A stretch of DNA of 52,628 bases. Source: CAZBUK01 sp964495085 (GTDB taxonomy: Bacteria > Bacteroidota > Ignavibacteria > T3Sed10-11). The DNA is taken from contig CAZBUK010000019.1 of NCBI GenBank assembly GCA_964495085.1, positions 1 through 52,628 of the forward strand, read 5' to 3'. Positions 10,801 through 17,606 of this stretch are shown in pieces. A model generated the notes under the pieces. That model saw only the letters and a program-made list of their open reading frames with translations. It was not told where the DNA came from and did not search any database. Numbering within the stretch: the stretch's first letter is position 1; every line of letters begins with the position of its first letter. Both the position numbers and the translations under genes were made by a program.

Positions 10801-11244
10801 ATCTACGGCTGGCCGATGAATAATTATTGGGTAACAAACTTCAACGCTGAACAGCATGGCGGCCATCTCTGGACGTATAGTATAACCAGCCGGCCGGGAA
10901 ACGATACTCAAAACGCCGTACGATTTGGTTGGGGCGGCCGGACACCGTTTCTCGCGCGTGTGCTTCCGGGCGGAGGATCCGGTGATAAAATCGCTCAAGG
11001 TTCATATCTTTCCGGTTGGCCCGATAATCTGCTCCTCGTCAGTGCAATACCCGATGAGAATGGGAAATCTTCGATACTGCATGTACGTGAGATCGGGGGT
11101 ACCGCGGTACATTTAACTCTCCGTAATGAACTGACCGGGAAAGACCTACGTTGCGTTCCGGTCGATGCGACCGGCAGACCCCTCGAAAAGCACGGAACGG
11201 AAATGAAGCCGTATGAGATGAAATTCTTCAGGTTATATTTCTAA
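7876..11244 (+). CDS. Secreted GH38-family alpha-mannosidase-like glycoside hydrolase
   Basis: 1122 residues with a signal peptide (MKTLMLTILQ, cleavage near VFAQ at 20), so exported by Sec. Residues ~25-270 are beta-rich and carry no motif I recognise. The catalytic domain starts with QHTHTDIGYTRSQ (His283, His285, Asp287), the zinc-binding HxHxD of GH38, and continues with MQNDVNGIGW, where Asp400 matches the GH38 nucleophile. The C-terminal half has the beta-sandwich pattern of these enzymes (NTLNWNRSGV, ENDWYRISID, GAVSGIFDKEL). GH38 enzymes are retaining alpha-mannosidases; some relatives act on other alpha-linked sugars. No ribosome site is obvious before the ATG. It is divergent from the BNR_4/DUF362 pair, suggesting a shared glycan-degradation role. 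No T9SS tail is present, so it probably stays periplasmic. Confidence 0.88.
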   Translation: MKTLMLTILQPFLYLGVFAQQMHTDGTIFVNGFDRKITGTDFTYHSSIPFARESMLIRATDGNSSTEWATAPVPANPDQKPVTFVWLAGIGSAPGNASFDLIVNGDYKFTFWSDGSDQWTLKADNGATLSFERDLTDEHGDRFGFMFLTVPSSMAKTGETLHLKAVGGNFGKTSWYMTFKFRMESGLNFRAFPAIIESGGTQYQLGVAGILHFGKPSAARIFIDGKFVKETGVEFGYNYINVELPGYNEKATVDYRLEINEQEWLGQLELGPVRHWKVNFVQHTHTDIGYTRSQTEILAEHLRFIDYALDYCDLTDEYPDEARFRWVCEASWAVDEFLKSRPAHQIERLIRRVREGRIEITGMYFNFNELPDEQTLAASLQPLKRIKEAGIEVRTAMQNDVNGIGWSLNEFYNDMGIRYLNMGTHGHRALICFDKPTLFHWESPSGKRMLAYRGEHYMTGNTVFKIHTGDFKRFEEELLTYLGDLEGKGYIHDLISIQHSGYLTDNSPPSTSASDMIRQWNEKYVWPKLRTSTAADFFVEMEERYADDFMVIRGAWPDWWTDGFGASAREVAALRTAQSDLLAHTAGLTMASLQGASMPGKISDRIDAINSAMLFYTEHTVGHHNSVNEPFHRNTKEQRAIKESYAWEALRRVKMVGEEAMGLLQSYVTKEKYPSLVVYNTLNWNRSGVLTTYIDHQIIPRYTAFSIVDRGGNRAKAQPVEHHSDGTYWAIWAEDIPAFGFKKYSIQIDPDTPAQPPVKENKETNVLENDWYRISIDTERGAVSGIFDKELNLELVDPAAEWKLGEFIYELLDNRSQMESFKLDNYHREPLQNVAYDGYIPGEIWNAIRFKGDTRAAIRDGGYEFEIRLFNTAKRIELVYGIEKKMVTDPEGIYIAFPFQLAGGQLSFDVQGGEIRAGIDQIPGSANDWNTVQNYARLSNARAQILLNSPEIPLMQFGGINTGRYEAGALPGSSHIYGWPMNNYWVTNFNAEQHGGHLWTYSITSRPGNDTQNAVRFGWGGRTPFLARVLPGGGSGDKIAQGSYLSGWPDNLLLVSAIPDENGKSSILHVREIGGTAVHLTLRNELTGKDLRCVPVDATGRPLEKHGTEMKPYEMKFFRLYF

Positions 11245-11279
11245 TTTTCCAGTGTCGGATGAGAGAGGTATAATGAGTA

Positions 11280-12428
11280 TTATCGATAATCCCGAAAGAA
11301 ATTTCTAAGCTCCTCGACGAGTAGAACAGGTTCCTCAAGTGCGGGGAAATGTCCTCCCCTTTCCATCTCGGTCCATCTCGTAATATGATAGCATCGTTCG
11401 GCCCATTCCCTGGGTACAATGAGATCCTTCTCGCCGGGAAACATCGCAATACCGGCCGGCGTCTCGATCCGTTCCCCCGGCCTCAGCGGATTCGGAGACG
11501 GATCATGTCTTTGTTCAAAGTACCTGCGAACTGAGGATCCGATGGATTGAGAAATCCAATAAATCATAATATTGGTCAGTAATTCATCTTTGGTAAAACG
11601 GCTTTCGATATCGCCGGCGCAGTCGCTCCATGCACGGAACTTTTCAACTATCCATGCAGCCAATCCTACCGGAGAATCGTTCAGGCCATAGCTCAGGGTC
11701 TGAGGTCGCGTCGCCTGTATTTCGGCGTAGGCCCCTTCCTCCTTTTCCCAGCGTCTGACTCTTCCGAGATAGTCGCGCTCGGCATCCGACATTTCCTCTT
11801 CTCCGGGCAACGGTTCCGGCCATTCGAGGTCAACCGATCCGATATGAATAGCGGTCACCACATCGGCGTGGAACCGGCCCAGTGCACTGGTCACCCGGGC
11901 GCCTATATCGCCTCCGTGTGCGACGAAGCGGCGATAACCCAGCATCTCCGTCATAAGCCGGCGCCACAATCGATCTACGTGTGCTGGTCCACTTCGAACC
12001 GGTCGCGCGGAAAAGCCGAATCCAGGCAGCGAGGGTACGACGACATCGAATGCATCCGCTGGATCCGCACCATATCCCCCGGGATCGGTTAGCGGACCTA
12101 CTATCTTGTTCATTTCAAAAAACGATCCGGGCCATCCGTGGGTTATGATCAATGGCAGTGGATTAGGACCCTTGCCGCGCACATACAGGAAATGTATATC
12201 GATATTGCCGACACGGGCGATATATTGAGGGAACTGATTGAGGAGCATTTCCTGATGCTTCCAATCGTACGATGTCATCCAGTATGATACAAAATTCCGG
12301 AGATATGCCTCGCTTGTTCCGTAATCCCAGTAGGCATTCTCAACTTCACCAGGCCATCTAGTACGTAAAAGGCGGCTCTGAAGGTCGTCCAGCACGGAAG
12401 ATGCGACATCGATAGCGAATGGTTTCAC
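11280..12428 (-). CDS. Epoxide hydrolase (EHN domain plus alpha/beta hydrolase)
   Basis: 382 residues, the normal length for microsomal-type epoxide hydrolases. An N-terminal EHN domain (LQSRLLRTRWPGEVE, residues ~15-30, and YWMTSYDWKHQE) precedes the alpha/beta hydrolase fold. The oxyanion motif HGWPGS starts at His97, the nucleophile is Asp174 in HGGDIGA, and the base is the histidine of RGGHFPALEEP (~360). These hydrolyse epoxides to vicinal diols in the cytosol; no signal peptide is present. It is convergent with the GH38 gene, with only 35 bases between stops and no clear terminator. The natural substrate is not predictable; the closest families include juvenile-hormone-type and detoxification enzymes. 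Confidence 0.9.
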   Translation of the reverse strand: MKPFAIDVASSVLDDLQSRLLRTRWPGEVENAYWDYGTSEAYLRNFVSYWMTSYDWKHQEMLLNQFPQYIARVGNIDIHFLYVRGKGPNPLPLIITHGWPGSFFEMNKIVGPLTDPGGYGADPADAFDVVVPSLPGFGFSARPVRSGPAHVDRLWRRLMTEMLGYRRFVAHGGDIGARVTSALGRFHADVVTAIHIGSVDLEWPEPLPGEEEMSDAERDYLGRVRRWEKEEGAYAEIQATRPQTLSYGLNDSPVGLAAWIVEKFRAWSDCAGDIESRFTKDELLTNIMIYWISQSIGSSVRRYFEQRHDPSPNPLRPGERIETPAGIAMFPGEKDLIVPREWAERCYHITRWTEMERGGHFPALEEPVLLVEELRNFFRDYR

Positions 12429-12501
12429 CTTAACCTTCCTTTCCCATTGTATTCATGTCGATATAGATATACATCGTGCTAACTCATTAGGTACAAATAT
12501 A

Positions 12502-12963
12502 TTAATGCGATAGTTTTAAAGATTTTTCAAGTATCTCAAATCCGGAGCGTTCCAGATACTCATGCCGGAGGTAAAAACTTCGCGCTGCGTTGTTGTGGCG
12601 ATAGATCTGAAGCGATATATTGGTGCATCCGAAACCGGCGGAGATATTCTCGGATTTCTTCAGGAGTTTCCGACCTGCCCCCCGACTTCGATATTCGGAG
12701 ACGACGAAAAACTCATCGATTTCCGCCGTTACTCCAAGATGTTCGAGACTGAACACATATACTGCGAGGAGATATCCGATAGCAATATCCCCTTCCATGG
12801 CGATCAATCCAAAACCGAGCCGGGAGTCGGTAAGGAGACGTTCGAGCTGTCTTACAACGGATCGAGTTTTAAATCCCCCGATTCCCTCAAATTTCCAGTA
12901 TTCCTTAACGAGCGGCAGAAGTAATGGAATATCATCCATTTTTAACCTGTTTATCCTCAACAT
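12502..12963 (-). CDS. GNAT-family N-acetyltransferase
   Basis: 153 residues, a single GNAT domain. The acetyl-CoA loop is EYRSRGAGRKLLKK, matching the Q/RxxGxG/A motif, preceded by the AEIDEFFVVSE strand and followed by ISLQIYRHNNAARSFYLRHE, the usual final strand and helix in which the chain bends to bind the acceptor. The ATG at 12963 begins MLRINRLKMDD, a normal GNAT start. It transfers acetyl from acetyl-CoA to an amine; small molecule or protein acceptor cannot be told. It runs in the same direction as the epoxide hydrolase downstream, 73 bases away, and may be cotranscribed with it. Confidence 0.85.
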   Translation of the reverse strand: MLRINRLKMDDIPLLLPLVKEYWKFEGIGGFKTRSVVRQLERLLTDSRLGFGLIAMEGDIAIGYLLAVYVFSLEHLGVTAEIDEFFVVSEYRSRGAGRKLLKKSENISAGFGCTNISLQIYRHNNAARSFYLRHEYLERSGFEILEKSLKLSH

Positions 12964-13102
12964 TTGTCTGTCCTATGATTAAAACTAAAAATTCAGAATA
13001 AAGGATGGACACCGGTTCTGAGTCTTTGAGGCGGTGTCGAGAGCGCGAGTTTTCAAAAGATGGACTAGAACTGATATTTACACCAAGAAGTTTATCTTGC
13101 GT

Positions 13103-13504
13103 CTACATTTTTTGATACCGGACGATATCCTCCTCGCTGAGCCTGAGAAATCGTACGGCGATGTTATACAGGATATCCCGTTTCTGGGATTCCGAGAGAA
13201 AATCTGCAGATTCAATAGATTCAATCGCGATCTCCATCGCATCCGGCCAGACCATCTGGTCCGATCCGAACATAACACGGTTTCCGAATCCCGATTCGAC
13301 GATTTGATTCAGAAAGCGATGAAATCCCGGGCGAGATATTACGAAACTGATGACACCGATATCAACATATATCCGTGGATGAGTCCACATTAACGTAAGC
13401 AGGTCGTCGATCATCGGCCAGGAATCCTGAGGATCGTGCACAAGTCCCTGCATTCCCGAAGGACAGAATGCGAACGGAGGCGGTCCCTGAGAACACCCGG
13501 ACAA
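13103..13504 (-). pseudogene. 5'-truncated amidohydrolase (Amidohydro_2) remnant
   Basis: The C-terminal ~100 residues match the end of amidohydrolase-2 TIM barrels: MIDDLLTLMWTHPRIYVDIG, then GNRVMFGSDQMVWPDA, with the catalytic-type Asp in FGSD, and a closing helix LSESQKRDILYNIAVRFLRL. The N-terminal half with the metal-binding HxH is missing. The frame begins directly after a TAA at 13505-13507, and its first available start is a TTG; the other minus frames upstream lie opposite the thioesterase gene and do not continue the family. A degraded GPPPFAFCP stretch just inside the remnant resembles the loop after an active-site histidine. A weak hairpin (GACACCG/CGGTGTC, 13008-13038) lies past the stop. 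Non-functional as it stands. Confidence 0.7.
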
Positions 13505-13648
13505 TTACCCCGACGGAATAGATTGCCACAATATAATAAATTTTGTATCATTTGGAAGTTGAGTGCCCCGGTTTACAAAATTTTCGCGACCGGTTTCACG
13601 ATCGTTGCGCCGGATATCCCTTCCCCTCCCCATAAAATTGAGACGAGC

Positions 13649-14134
13649 ATGGACCCAAAGCCAGCGGGTAATAATTTCCCGATACCTATTCAGGATCGTT
13701 ACACCGACGATGTCAGTATGTGTTACGGCTGCGGTCGTCTGAACCGGCATGGACTGCAGATTAAAACCGTATGGGACGGATCGGAGTCTGTTACCGAATT
13801 CAAACCGCAGGATTACCACACGGCTATTCCGGGCTACGTATATGGCGGACTCATCGCATCCCTCATAGATTGTCATGGTACGGGAACTGCAGCGGCGGCC
13901 ATGGCTGGCAAACGAAGTATAGATCTAAGCGTTTCCAAGGCGCCGAGGTTTGTTACCGCTTCGCTACACGTTAACTACAGAAAACCCGCGCCGGTAACGC
14001 AAATACTCCGGCTTACGGGAACTGTTGCGGAAATAACCGACCGGAAAGTGGTCGTTGCGGTGCGATTGTATGCCGGTGATGTTGAATGTGCCGACGGGAC
14101 CGTAATCAGCGTGGAAATACCGCCAAGTCTATAG
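13649..14134 (+). CDS. Hotdog-fold thioesterase (PaaI/4HBT-like)
   Basis: 161 residues from the ATG at 13649. Longer upstream starts exist in the open frame but add low-complexity arginine-rich sequence and overlap the amidohydrolase remnant, so they are unlikely. The hotdog core is clear: CYGCGRLNRHGLQIK at 30-45 and GYVYGGLIASLIDCHGTGTA, the helix that carries the active site in PaaI-type acyl-CoA thioesterases, then a central sheet with LHVNYRKPAPVTQIL. These enzymes hydrolyse acyl-CoA thioesters. The CxxC near the N-terminus is typical of this subgroup. Substrate unknown. Neighbours give no pathway: it faces a broken amidohydrolase and precedes two cysteine-rich envelope proteins by 113 bases. 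Confidence 0.85.
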   Translation: MDPKPAGNNFPIPIQDRYTDDVSMCYGCGRLNRHGLQIKTVWDGSESVTEFKPQDYHTAIPGYVYGGLIASLIDCHGTGTAAAAMAGKRSIDLSVSKAPRFVTASLHVNYRKPAPVTQILRLTGTVAEITDRKVVVAVRLYAGDVECADGTVISVEIPPSL

Positions 14135-14247
14135 ATTTACACGCCGTACGGGGGAGTTCGGTAATATTAAAATTTTTGCCTAAACCGGAAACTATCGCGG
14201 TAGCAGGGAGTGTTAAGAACTACATACCATCAATCGGGAGGAATTCA

Positions 14248-14598
14248 ATGTACAAATCCGCCGTAATTCTACTTTCAATAGCTGCCTTGCTTTATTTCGT
14301 TTCCTGTGCCGATATGCCGCGGGAAGAGAATCTCACCACGGAGCAAAAAATCGAACGCATTAAAGAAGACCTTCCCGATATTAAAATGGAACTTGCGATG
14401 GAGGGAAAATATTCATGTTGTACCAAGGAGGGCTGCAATCAGTGTATCATCACGTACGGGAGCTGCAGTTGCTACGAAAACATCAAAGAAGGTAAACCCG
14501 TTTGCGGTGAATGCTACGCTGGGTGGCAGATGGGAGAGGGAGTCGCGACCGAATTTACAAAAGAACAGGTAAAACTCGATACGGAACACCGACACTAA
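14248..14598 (+). CDS. Cysteine-rich lipoprotein of unknown function
   Basis: 116 residues from the ATG at 14248, which sits six bases after a GGGAGG ribosome site; earlier starts in the frame are unsupported. A lipoprotein signal peptide ends in YFVSC (Cys20). After a charged helix (EQKIERIKEDLPDIKMELA) comes a compact cysteine domain: Cys57, 58, 63, 66, 73, 75, 86 and 89, in the pattern CC-x4-C-x2-C-x6-C-x-C-x10-C-x2-C, followed by AGWQMGEG. Eight closely spaced cysteines suggest bound metal, a cluster or disulfides on a membrane-anchored periplasmic protein. The C-terminus ends in HRH. I do not recognise the family by name. The next gene, 37 bases on, also encodes a cysteine-containing exported protein, so the two are probably one transcript. 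Confidence 0.8.
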   Translation: MYKSAVILLSIAALLYFVSCADMPREENLTTEQKIERIKEDLPDIKMELAMEGKYSCCTKEGCNQCIITYGSCSCYENIKEGKPVCGECYAGWQMGEGVATEFTKEQVKLDTEHRH

Positions 14599-14635
14599 AT
14601 CTATCCGATTCCATTCATCAACCGGGAGGAACAAA

Positions 14636-15025
14636 ATGAAAAAAACCGTATTAGCGTCTGTCGCCGTACTCGTTGTCTTCGCGATCGGTATCGCCTGGAT
14701 CGCTCTCGAAACGCCTGATATCGCCATGTCCGTCTCAGATAAATCGGTAAAGAATTGCGGACGTGTGGAGACGGCTTCATCGGAGTTGAAAAATTGCGCT
14801 GATAAAACGGCGGTCGTACTCGCCGCATCAGGAAAAGAATGCGGTCAAAAGAGTATCCAGACCGGACGTACGGTAACCGCAGCGGGGAAATCCTGCGGGG
14901 AAGCGAGGACTGTTATGGCATCGTCGCAGAAAGCATGCTCTGATAAAACGGCGGTACTGACAGCTTCAGAGGAGAAAATCTGTCCTGAAACCGGCGAGGT
15001 ACTCGCGGCACGGAGCCAAGAGTAA
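14636..15025 (+). CDS. Membrane-anchored protein with cysteine-spaced repeats, unknown function
   Basis: 129 residues; CGGGAGGAAC stands just upstream of the ATG. One hydrophobic segment (residues 5-24) acts as signal or anchor. The rest is periplasmic and rich in Ala, Ser, Thr and Lys, with six cysteines at 41, 54, 69, 87, 101 and 116, spaced 13-18 residues apart. The unit C(A/S)DKTAV-x2-AS-x4-C occurs twice (54-69 and 101-116), and the TVTAAGKSC and TVMASSQKAC segments look like diverged copies. No aromatic residue occurs after Trp21, so this is not an ordinary globular domain; an extended or helical repeat binding metal or heme, or cross-linked by disulfides, is possible. It follows the cysteine-rich lipoprotein and is closed by a strong terminator. 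Function not recognised. Confidence 0.75.
   Translation: MKKTVLASVAVLVVFAIGIAWIALETPDIAMSVSDKSVKNCGRVETASSELKNCADKTAVVLAASGKECGQKSIQTGRTVTAAGKSCGEARTVMASSQKACSDKTAVLTASEEKICPETGEVLAARSQE
14799..14955 (+). repeat. Two 16-base direct repeats inside the cysteine-repeat gene
   Basis: The 16 bases CTGATAAAACGGCGGT occur at 14799-14814 and again at 14940-14955, encoding the shared ADKTAV/SDKTAV core. Identity at DNA level across the core suggests recent duplication or gene conversion of the repeat unit. Confidence 0.85.
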
Positions 15026-15043
15026 TCGTCGTATTCCCTTTAA

Positions 15044-15090
15044 CGTGCGCGATATTTGCCGACGAGACGGTATATCGCGCGCGTTTTATT
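15044..15090 (+). terminator. Rho-independent terminator after the cysteine-rich pair
   Basis: A 12-bp stem with one G.T pair (15044-15055 with 15072-15083; GC-rich CGTGCGCG/CGCGCGCG base) has a 16-base loop and is followed by TTTTATT. It lies 18 bases after the stop at 15025. The tail touches the stop codon of miaA on the other strand. The minus-strand side lacks a T-run, so it serves the plus-strand pair. Confidence 0.8.
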
Positions 15091-16036
15091 ATGCACCGCC
15101 TGATATCCTCGAATATGCCTCAATGATTATTCTGCCGGCCTTTACCATATCCTCTTCCTTCTCGATACCGATCCATTGAATTCTGTCCTCATTGCGAAAC
15201 CAGGTCATCTGGCGCTTGGCATATCTTCGGGTATTGCGCTTGATTAATCGAACCATTTCCGCCCGGTCTATCTCACCGTCAAGATATGAAAACACCTCCT
15301 TATACCCTACAGTCTGCAATGCATTCAGGGAAGCGGAGTACCCTAACGAACGAATATATTGAACCTCTTCGATCAGTCCAGCAGCCAGCATTCGGTCTAC
15401 GCGCCGGTTAATCCGTTCGTACAATGCTTTTCTCTCCCAGGATAATCCAAACCACAGGAACGATATGTCGGTCGGTTGCGTCCGTCGTTCGATCTCTCTC
15501 CTCGTCATTCCGGTCTGTTTAATAATTTCCAATGCCCGTATTATACGGTGCGGATTATGCAGATCGAGTTGTGCGGCATACTCGGGGTCGTATCGTGTCA
15601 ATTCGGCAACGAGCGCGTTGATCCCTTCCGACCCGGCGCGCCTGCGCAAATCGTCCCTGAGAGCACCGTCTGTTTCGGGAAGTTCAATGATGCCGTCGAT
15701 CAGCGCTTTCAGATAAAGTCCGGTGCCCCCCACGATAAACGGGACCGATCCACGAGCGGAAATTTCCGGTATCAGCTCACGGCAGCGGGCCGCAAATATG
15801 CCCGCGTTCCATTTTCCATCGGGTTCGAGTAAATCTGTAAAGTGATGGGGAATCCGTGCACGTATTCCCGGTTCGGGTTTGGCGGTACCCACCGTTAAGT
15901 GCTTATATACCTGGCGTGAATCTGCATTGATGATTTCGACGGGAAGGCCTTCTGCAACGGTAACAGAGATTTCCGTTTTTCCCGATGCCGTCGGGGAGGA
16001 GAGGATGAGCATGGGGCGTGTGGTCGGCTGCGCCAT
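15089..16036 (-). CDS. miaA: tRNA dimethylallyltransferase
   Basis: 315 residues, normal for MiaA (~300-320). It adds a dimethylallyl group to N6 of A37 in tRNAs reading UNN codons, the first step to ms2i6A. The P-loop is SSPTASGKTEIS (residues ~13-24), followed by the substrate loop EIINADSRQVYKHL and GTAKPEP, then VGGTGLYLKALIDG and, near the end, RRYAKRQMTWFRNED, all family signatures. Last gene of a minus-strand run folP-cdaA-pcm-miaA, 88 bases after pcm. The start ATG precedes the P-loop by the usual short stretch. Cytoplasmic. Confidence 0.96.
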   Translation of the reverse strand: MAQPTTRPMLILSSPTASGKTEISVTVAEGLPVEIINADSRQVYKHLTVGTAKPEPGIRARIPHHFTDLLEPDGKWNAGIFAARCRELIPEISARGSVPFIVGGTGLYLKALIDGIIELPETDGALRDDLRRRAGSEGINALVAELTRYDPEYAAQLDLHNPHRIIRALEIIKQTGMTRREIERRTQPTDISFLWFGLSWERKALYERINRRVDRMLAAGLIEEVQYIRSLGYSASLNALQTVGYKEVFSYLDGEIDRAEMVRLIKRNTRRYAKRQMTWFRNEDRIQWIGIEKEEDMVKAGRIIIEAYSRISGGA

Positions 16037-16124
16037 TTTTCATCGGTCTGCTTGCAATTCGATTGCTATTGAGGTTAGGATCATACCCGGGAGAAATCTG
16101 TGGTTAAACATGGACTCTGCATCT

Positions 16125-16766
16125 TCATGATTGCGTCCATCCTTTTTTCCCGATGAGAGGTACGAATTTGAATCCGAATACTTCCCGCTTCGTGAATACT
16201 TTTCCGTTTCTCTGGACGATGAAAAGTTTCTGTTCGTCCAGTCCTCCGACGGGAATGACGAGCCGTCCGTTATCTTCCAATTGGTCCAGCAGCGGCTGCG
16301 GTACCTCCGGCGCGCCCGCAGTTACCAGTATTCCTTTGAACGGTGCGAATTCCGACCATCCCAGGGTGCCGTCGGCGACCTTCGTCGCCACCTTGTACCC
16401 GAAAAACTCCAATCTGCGCCTCGCTTCCGTAAGGAGCTGAAAGTGTCGTTCGACGGTGAATACGCGTACGCCCATTTCCGCCAGCACTGCGGCCTGATAT
16501 CCCGAACCCGTACCGATCTCGAGCACCTTCTCCCCCGCCTGTATCTGGAGCGCTTCGGTCATGAACGCCACGGTATACGGCTGGGAAATAGTTTGCGAGA
16601 AACCGATGGGAAGTGCGCTGTCGTCGTAGGCGCGGTTTGCGAAGGCTTCCTTGACGAACAGGTGCCGCTCGACCTTGTTCATAGCATCGAGTACGCGCGT
16701 ATCCTGAATGCCGCGATCGACGAGGAGTTGTATCATCTCACGGCGTTCATGTTCAAAACGTTTCAA
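16125..16766 (-). CDS. pcm: Protein-L-isoaspartate O-methyltransferase
   Basis: 213 residues, standard length. It uses S-adenosylmethionine to methylate isoaspartyl residues in aged proteins and so starts their repair. Motifs: RHLFVKEAFANRAYDDSALPIG near residues 34-55 and the SQTISQPYTVAFMTEAL stretch, then the SAM motif VLEIGTGSGYQAAVLA (~81-96) and the closing strand GRLVIPVG. Sixteen bases separate it from cdaA upstream, so they are probably cotranscribed. Cytoplasmic. An almost full-length antisense frame is a shadow. Confidence 0.95.
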   Translation of the reverse strand: MKRFEHERREMIQLLVDRGIQDTRVLDAMNKVERHLFVKEAFANRAYDDSALPIGFSQTISQPYTVAFMTEALQIQAGEKVLEIGTGSGYQAAVLAEMGVRVFTVERHFQLLTEARRRLEFFGYKVATKVADGTLGWSEFAPFKGILVTAGAPEVPQPLLDQLEDNGRLVIPVGGLDEQKLFIVQRNGKVFTKREVFGFKFVPLIGKKGWTQS

Positions 16767-16782
16767 TGATACCTCAGGGTGG

Positions 16783-17601
16783 TTACGTTTTATCCGACTT
16801 TACGGAATTGATGATGTTCTTCAGAGAGCGGTCGCCGATTTCGGCAATCCCTTCGCGGAGTTTCCTCTGCAGTTCGTTTGGCGTCAGCCCGCGTATAAGA
16901 TCACCATGTTCCGCCATGGATATTGTTCCCGTTTCTTCCGAAACGACCACGACGAGCGCATCCGACTGTTCGCTGATGCCGAGCGCGGCTTTGTGCCGCA
17001 TTCCCAGAGTAACGCCCCCCGACGATCGGCGCTCCGATATCGGCAGCGTCACGCGCGCCGCTTCGATGATCCGGTCTTTGACGACCACCGCGCCGTCGTG
17101 CAAAGGAGATTTCGGATTGAAGATGGAGAGCAGGAGCGGTTTGCTTACGCGCGCTTCGAGCGGCAGGCCCGTTTCTATGAACGAACGGACTCCCGTCGTT
17201 CTGACGATGACGATCAATGCGCCGTGTTTCTTCTTTGAAAGCTCCGAGGCCGCATTTACGATTTCTTCGATCGATTCGGTAACATCGAGCTTTATGAACA
17301 TCCGGATGAGACGATTTCGGCCAAGGTACACGAGCAGGCGACGCAGCTCAGGGGCAAACAGGATAATGAACGCGATGACCCAGATGTCGCTCAGAGTGCG
17401 CAGTATCCAGGAAATGACCTTCAGATCCATCGCCTGCGCGAGGAAAGAGAATGCAATGATAACAAGCAAGCCGATGAATATATGAACGGCCAGCGTCGCC
17501 CGCATAACCATGTACAATTTGTACACAATCAGACCGACGATCGCGATATCGATAACGTCGGTTATCGTTATTGTCAGAAACCCGATTCGAATCAGTTCCA
17601 T
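16783..17601 (-). CDS. cdaA: Diadenylate cyclase (CdaA type)
   Basis: 272 residues. Three membrane helices occupy residues ~10-90, followed by a DAC (DisA_N) domain that makes cyclic di-AMP from two ATP. The active-site motif LHDGAVVV is present, and the second motif reads LGMRHKAALGISE in place of the Bacillus-type GTRHRA, then VVVSEETGTIS. Changes at this motif (Thr to Met, Arg to Lys) keep the central RH pair; a GMRH variant may be usual in this phylum. Cyclic di-AMP typically controls osmolyte and potassium balance and wall stress. It follows folP by five bases, the same folP-cdaA order seen in other bacteria. No CdaR-type regulator with YbbR domains is adjacent. Inner membrane, catalytic part in the cytoplasm. 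Confidence 0.93.
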   Translation of the reverse strand: MELIRIGFLTITITDVIDIAIVGLIVYKLYMVMRATLAVHIFIGLLVIIAFSFLAQAMDLKVISWILRTLSDIWVIAFIILFAPELRRLLVYLGRNRLIRMFIKLDVTESIEEIVNAASELSKKKHGALIVIVRTTGVRSFIETGLPLEARVSKPLLLSIFNPKSPLHDGAVVVKDRIIEAARVTLPISERRSSGGVTLGMRHKAALGISEQSDALVVVVSEETGTISMAEHGDLIRGLTPNELQRKLREGIAEIGDRSLKNIINSVKSDKT

Positions 17602-17606
17602 AGAGA

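Noticed and set aside
16131..16769. 212-codon plus-strand frame opposite pcm
   Set aside because: Almost exact antisense of pcm, whose motifs are unmistakable.
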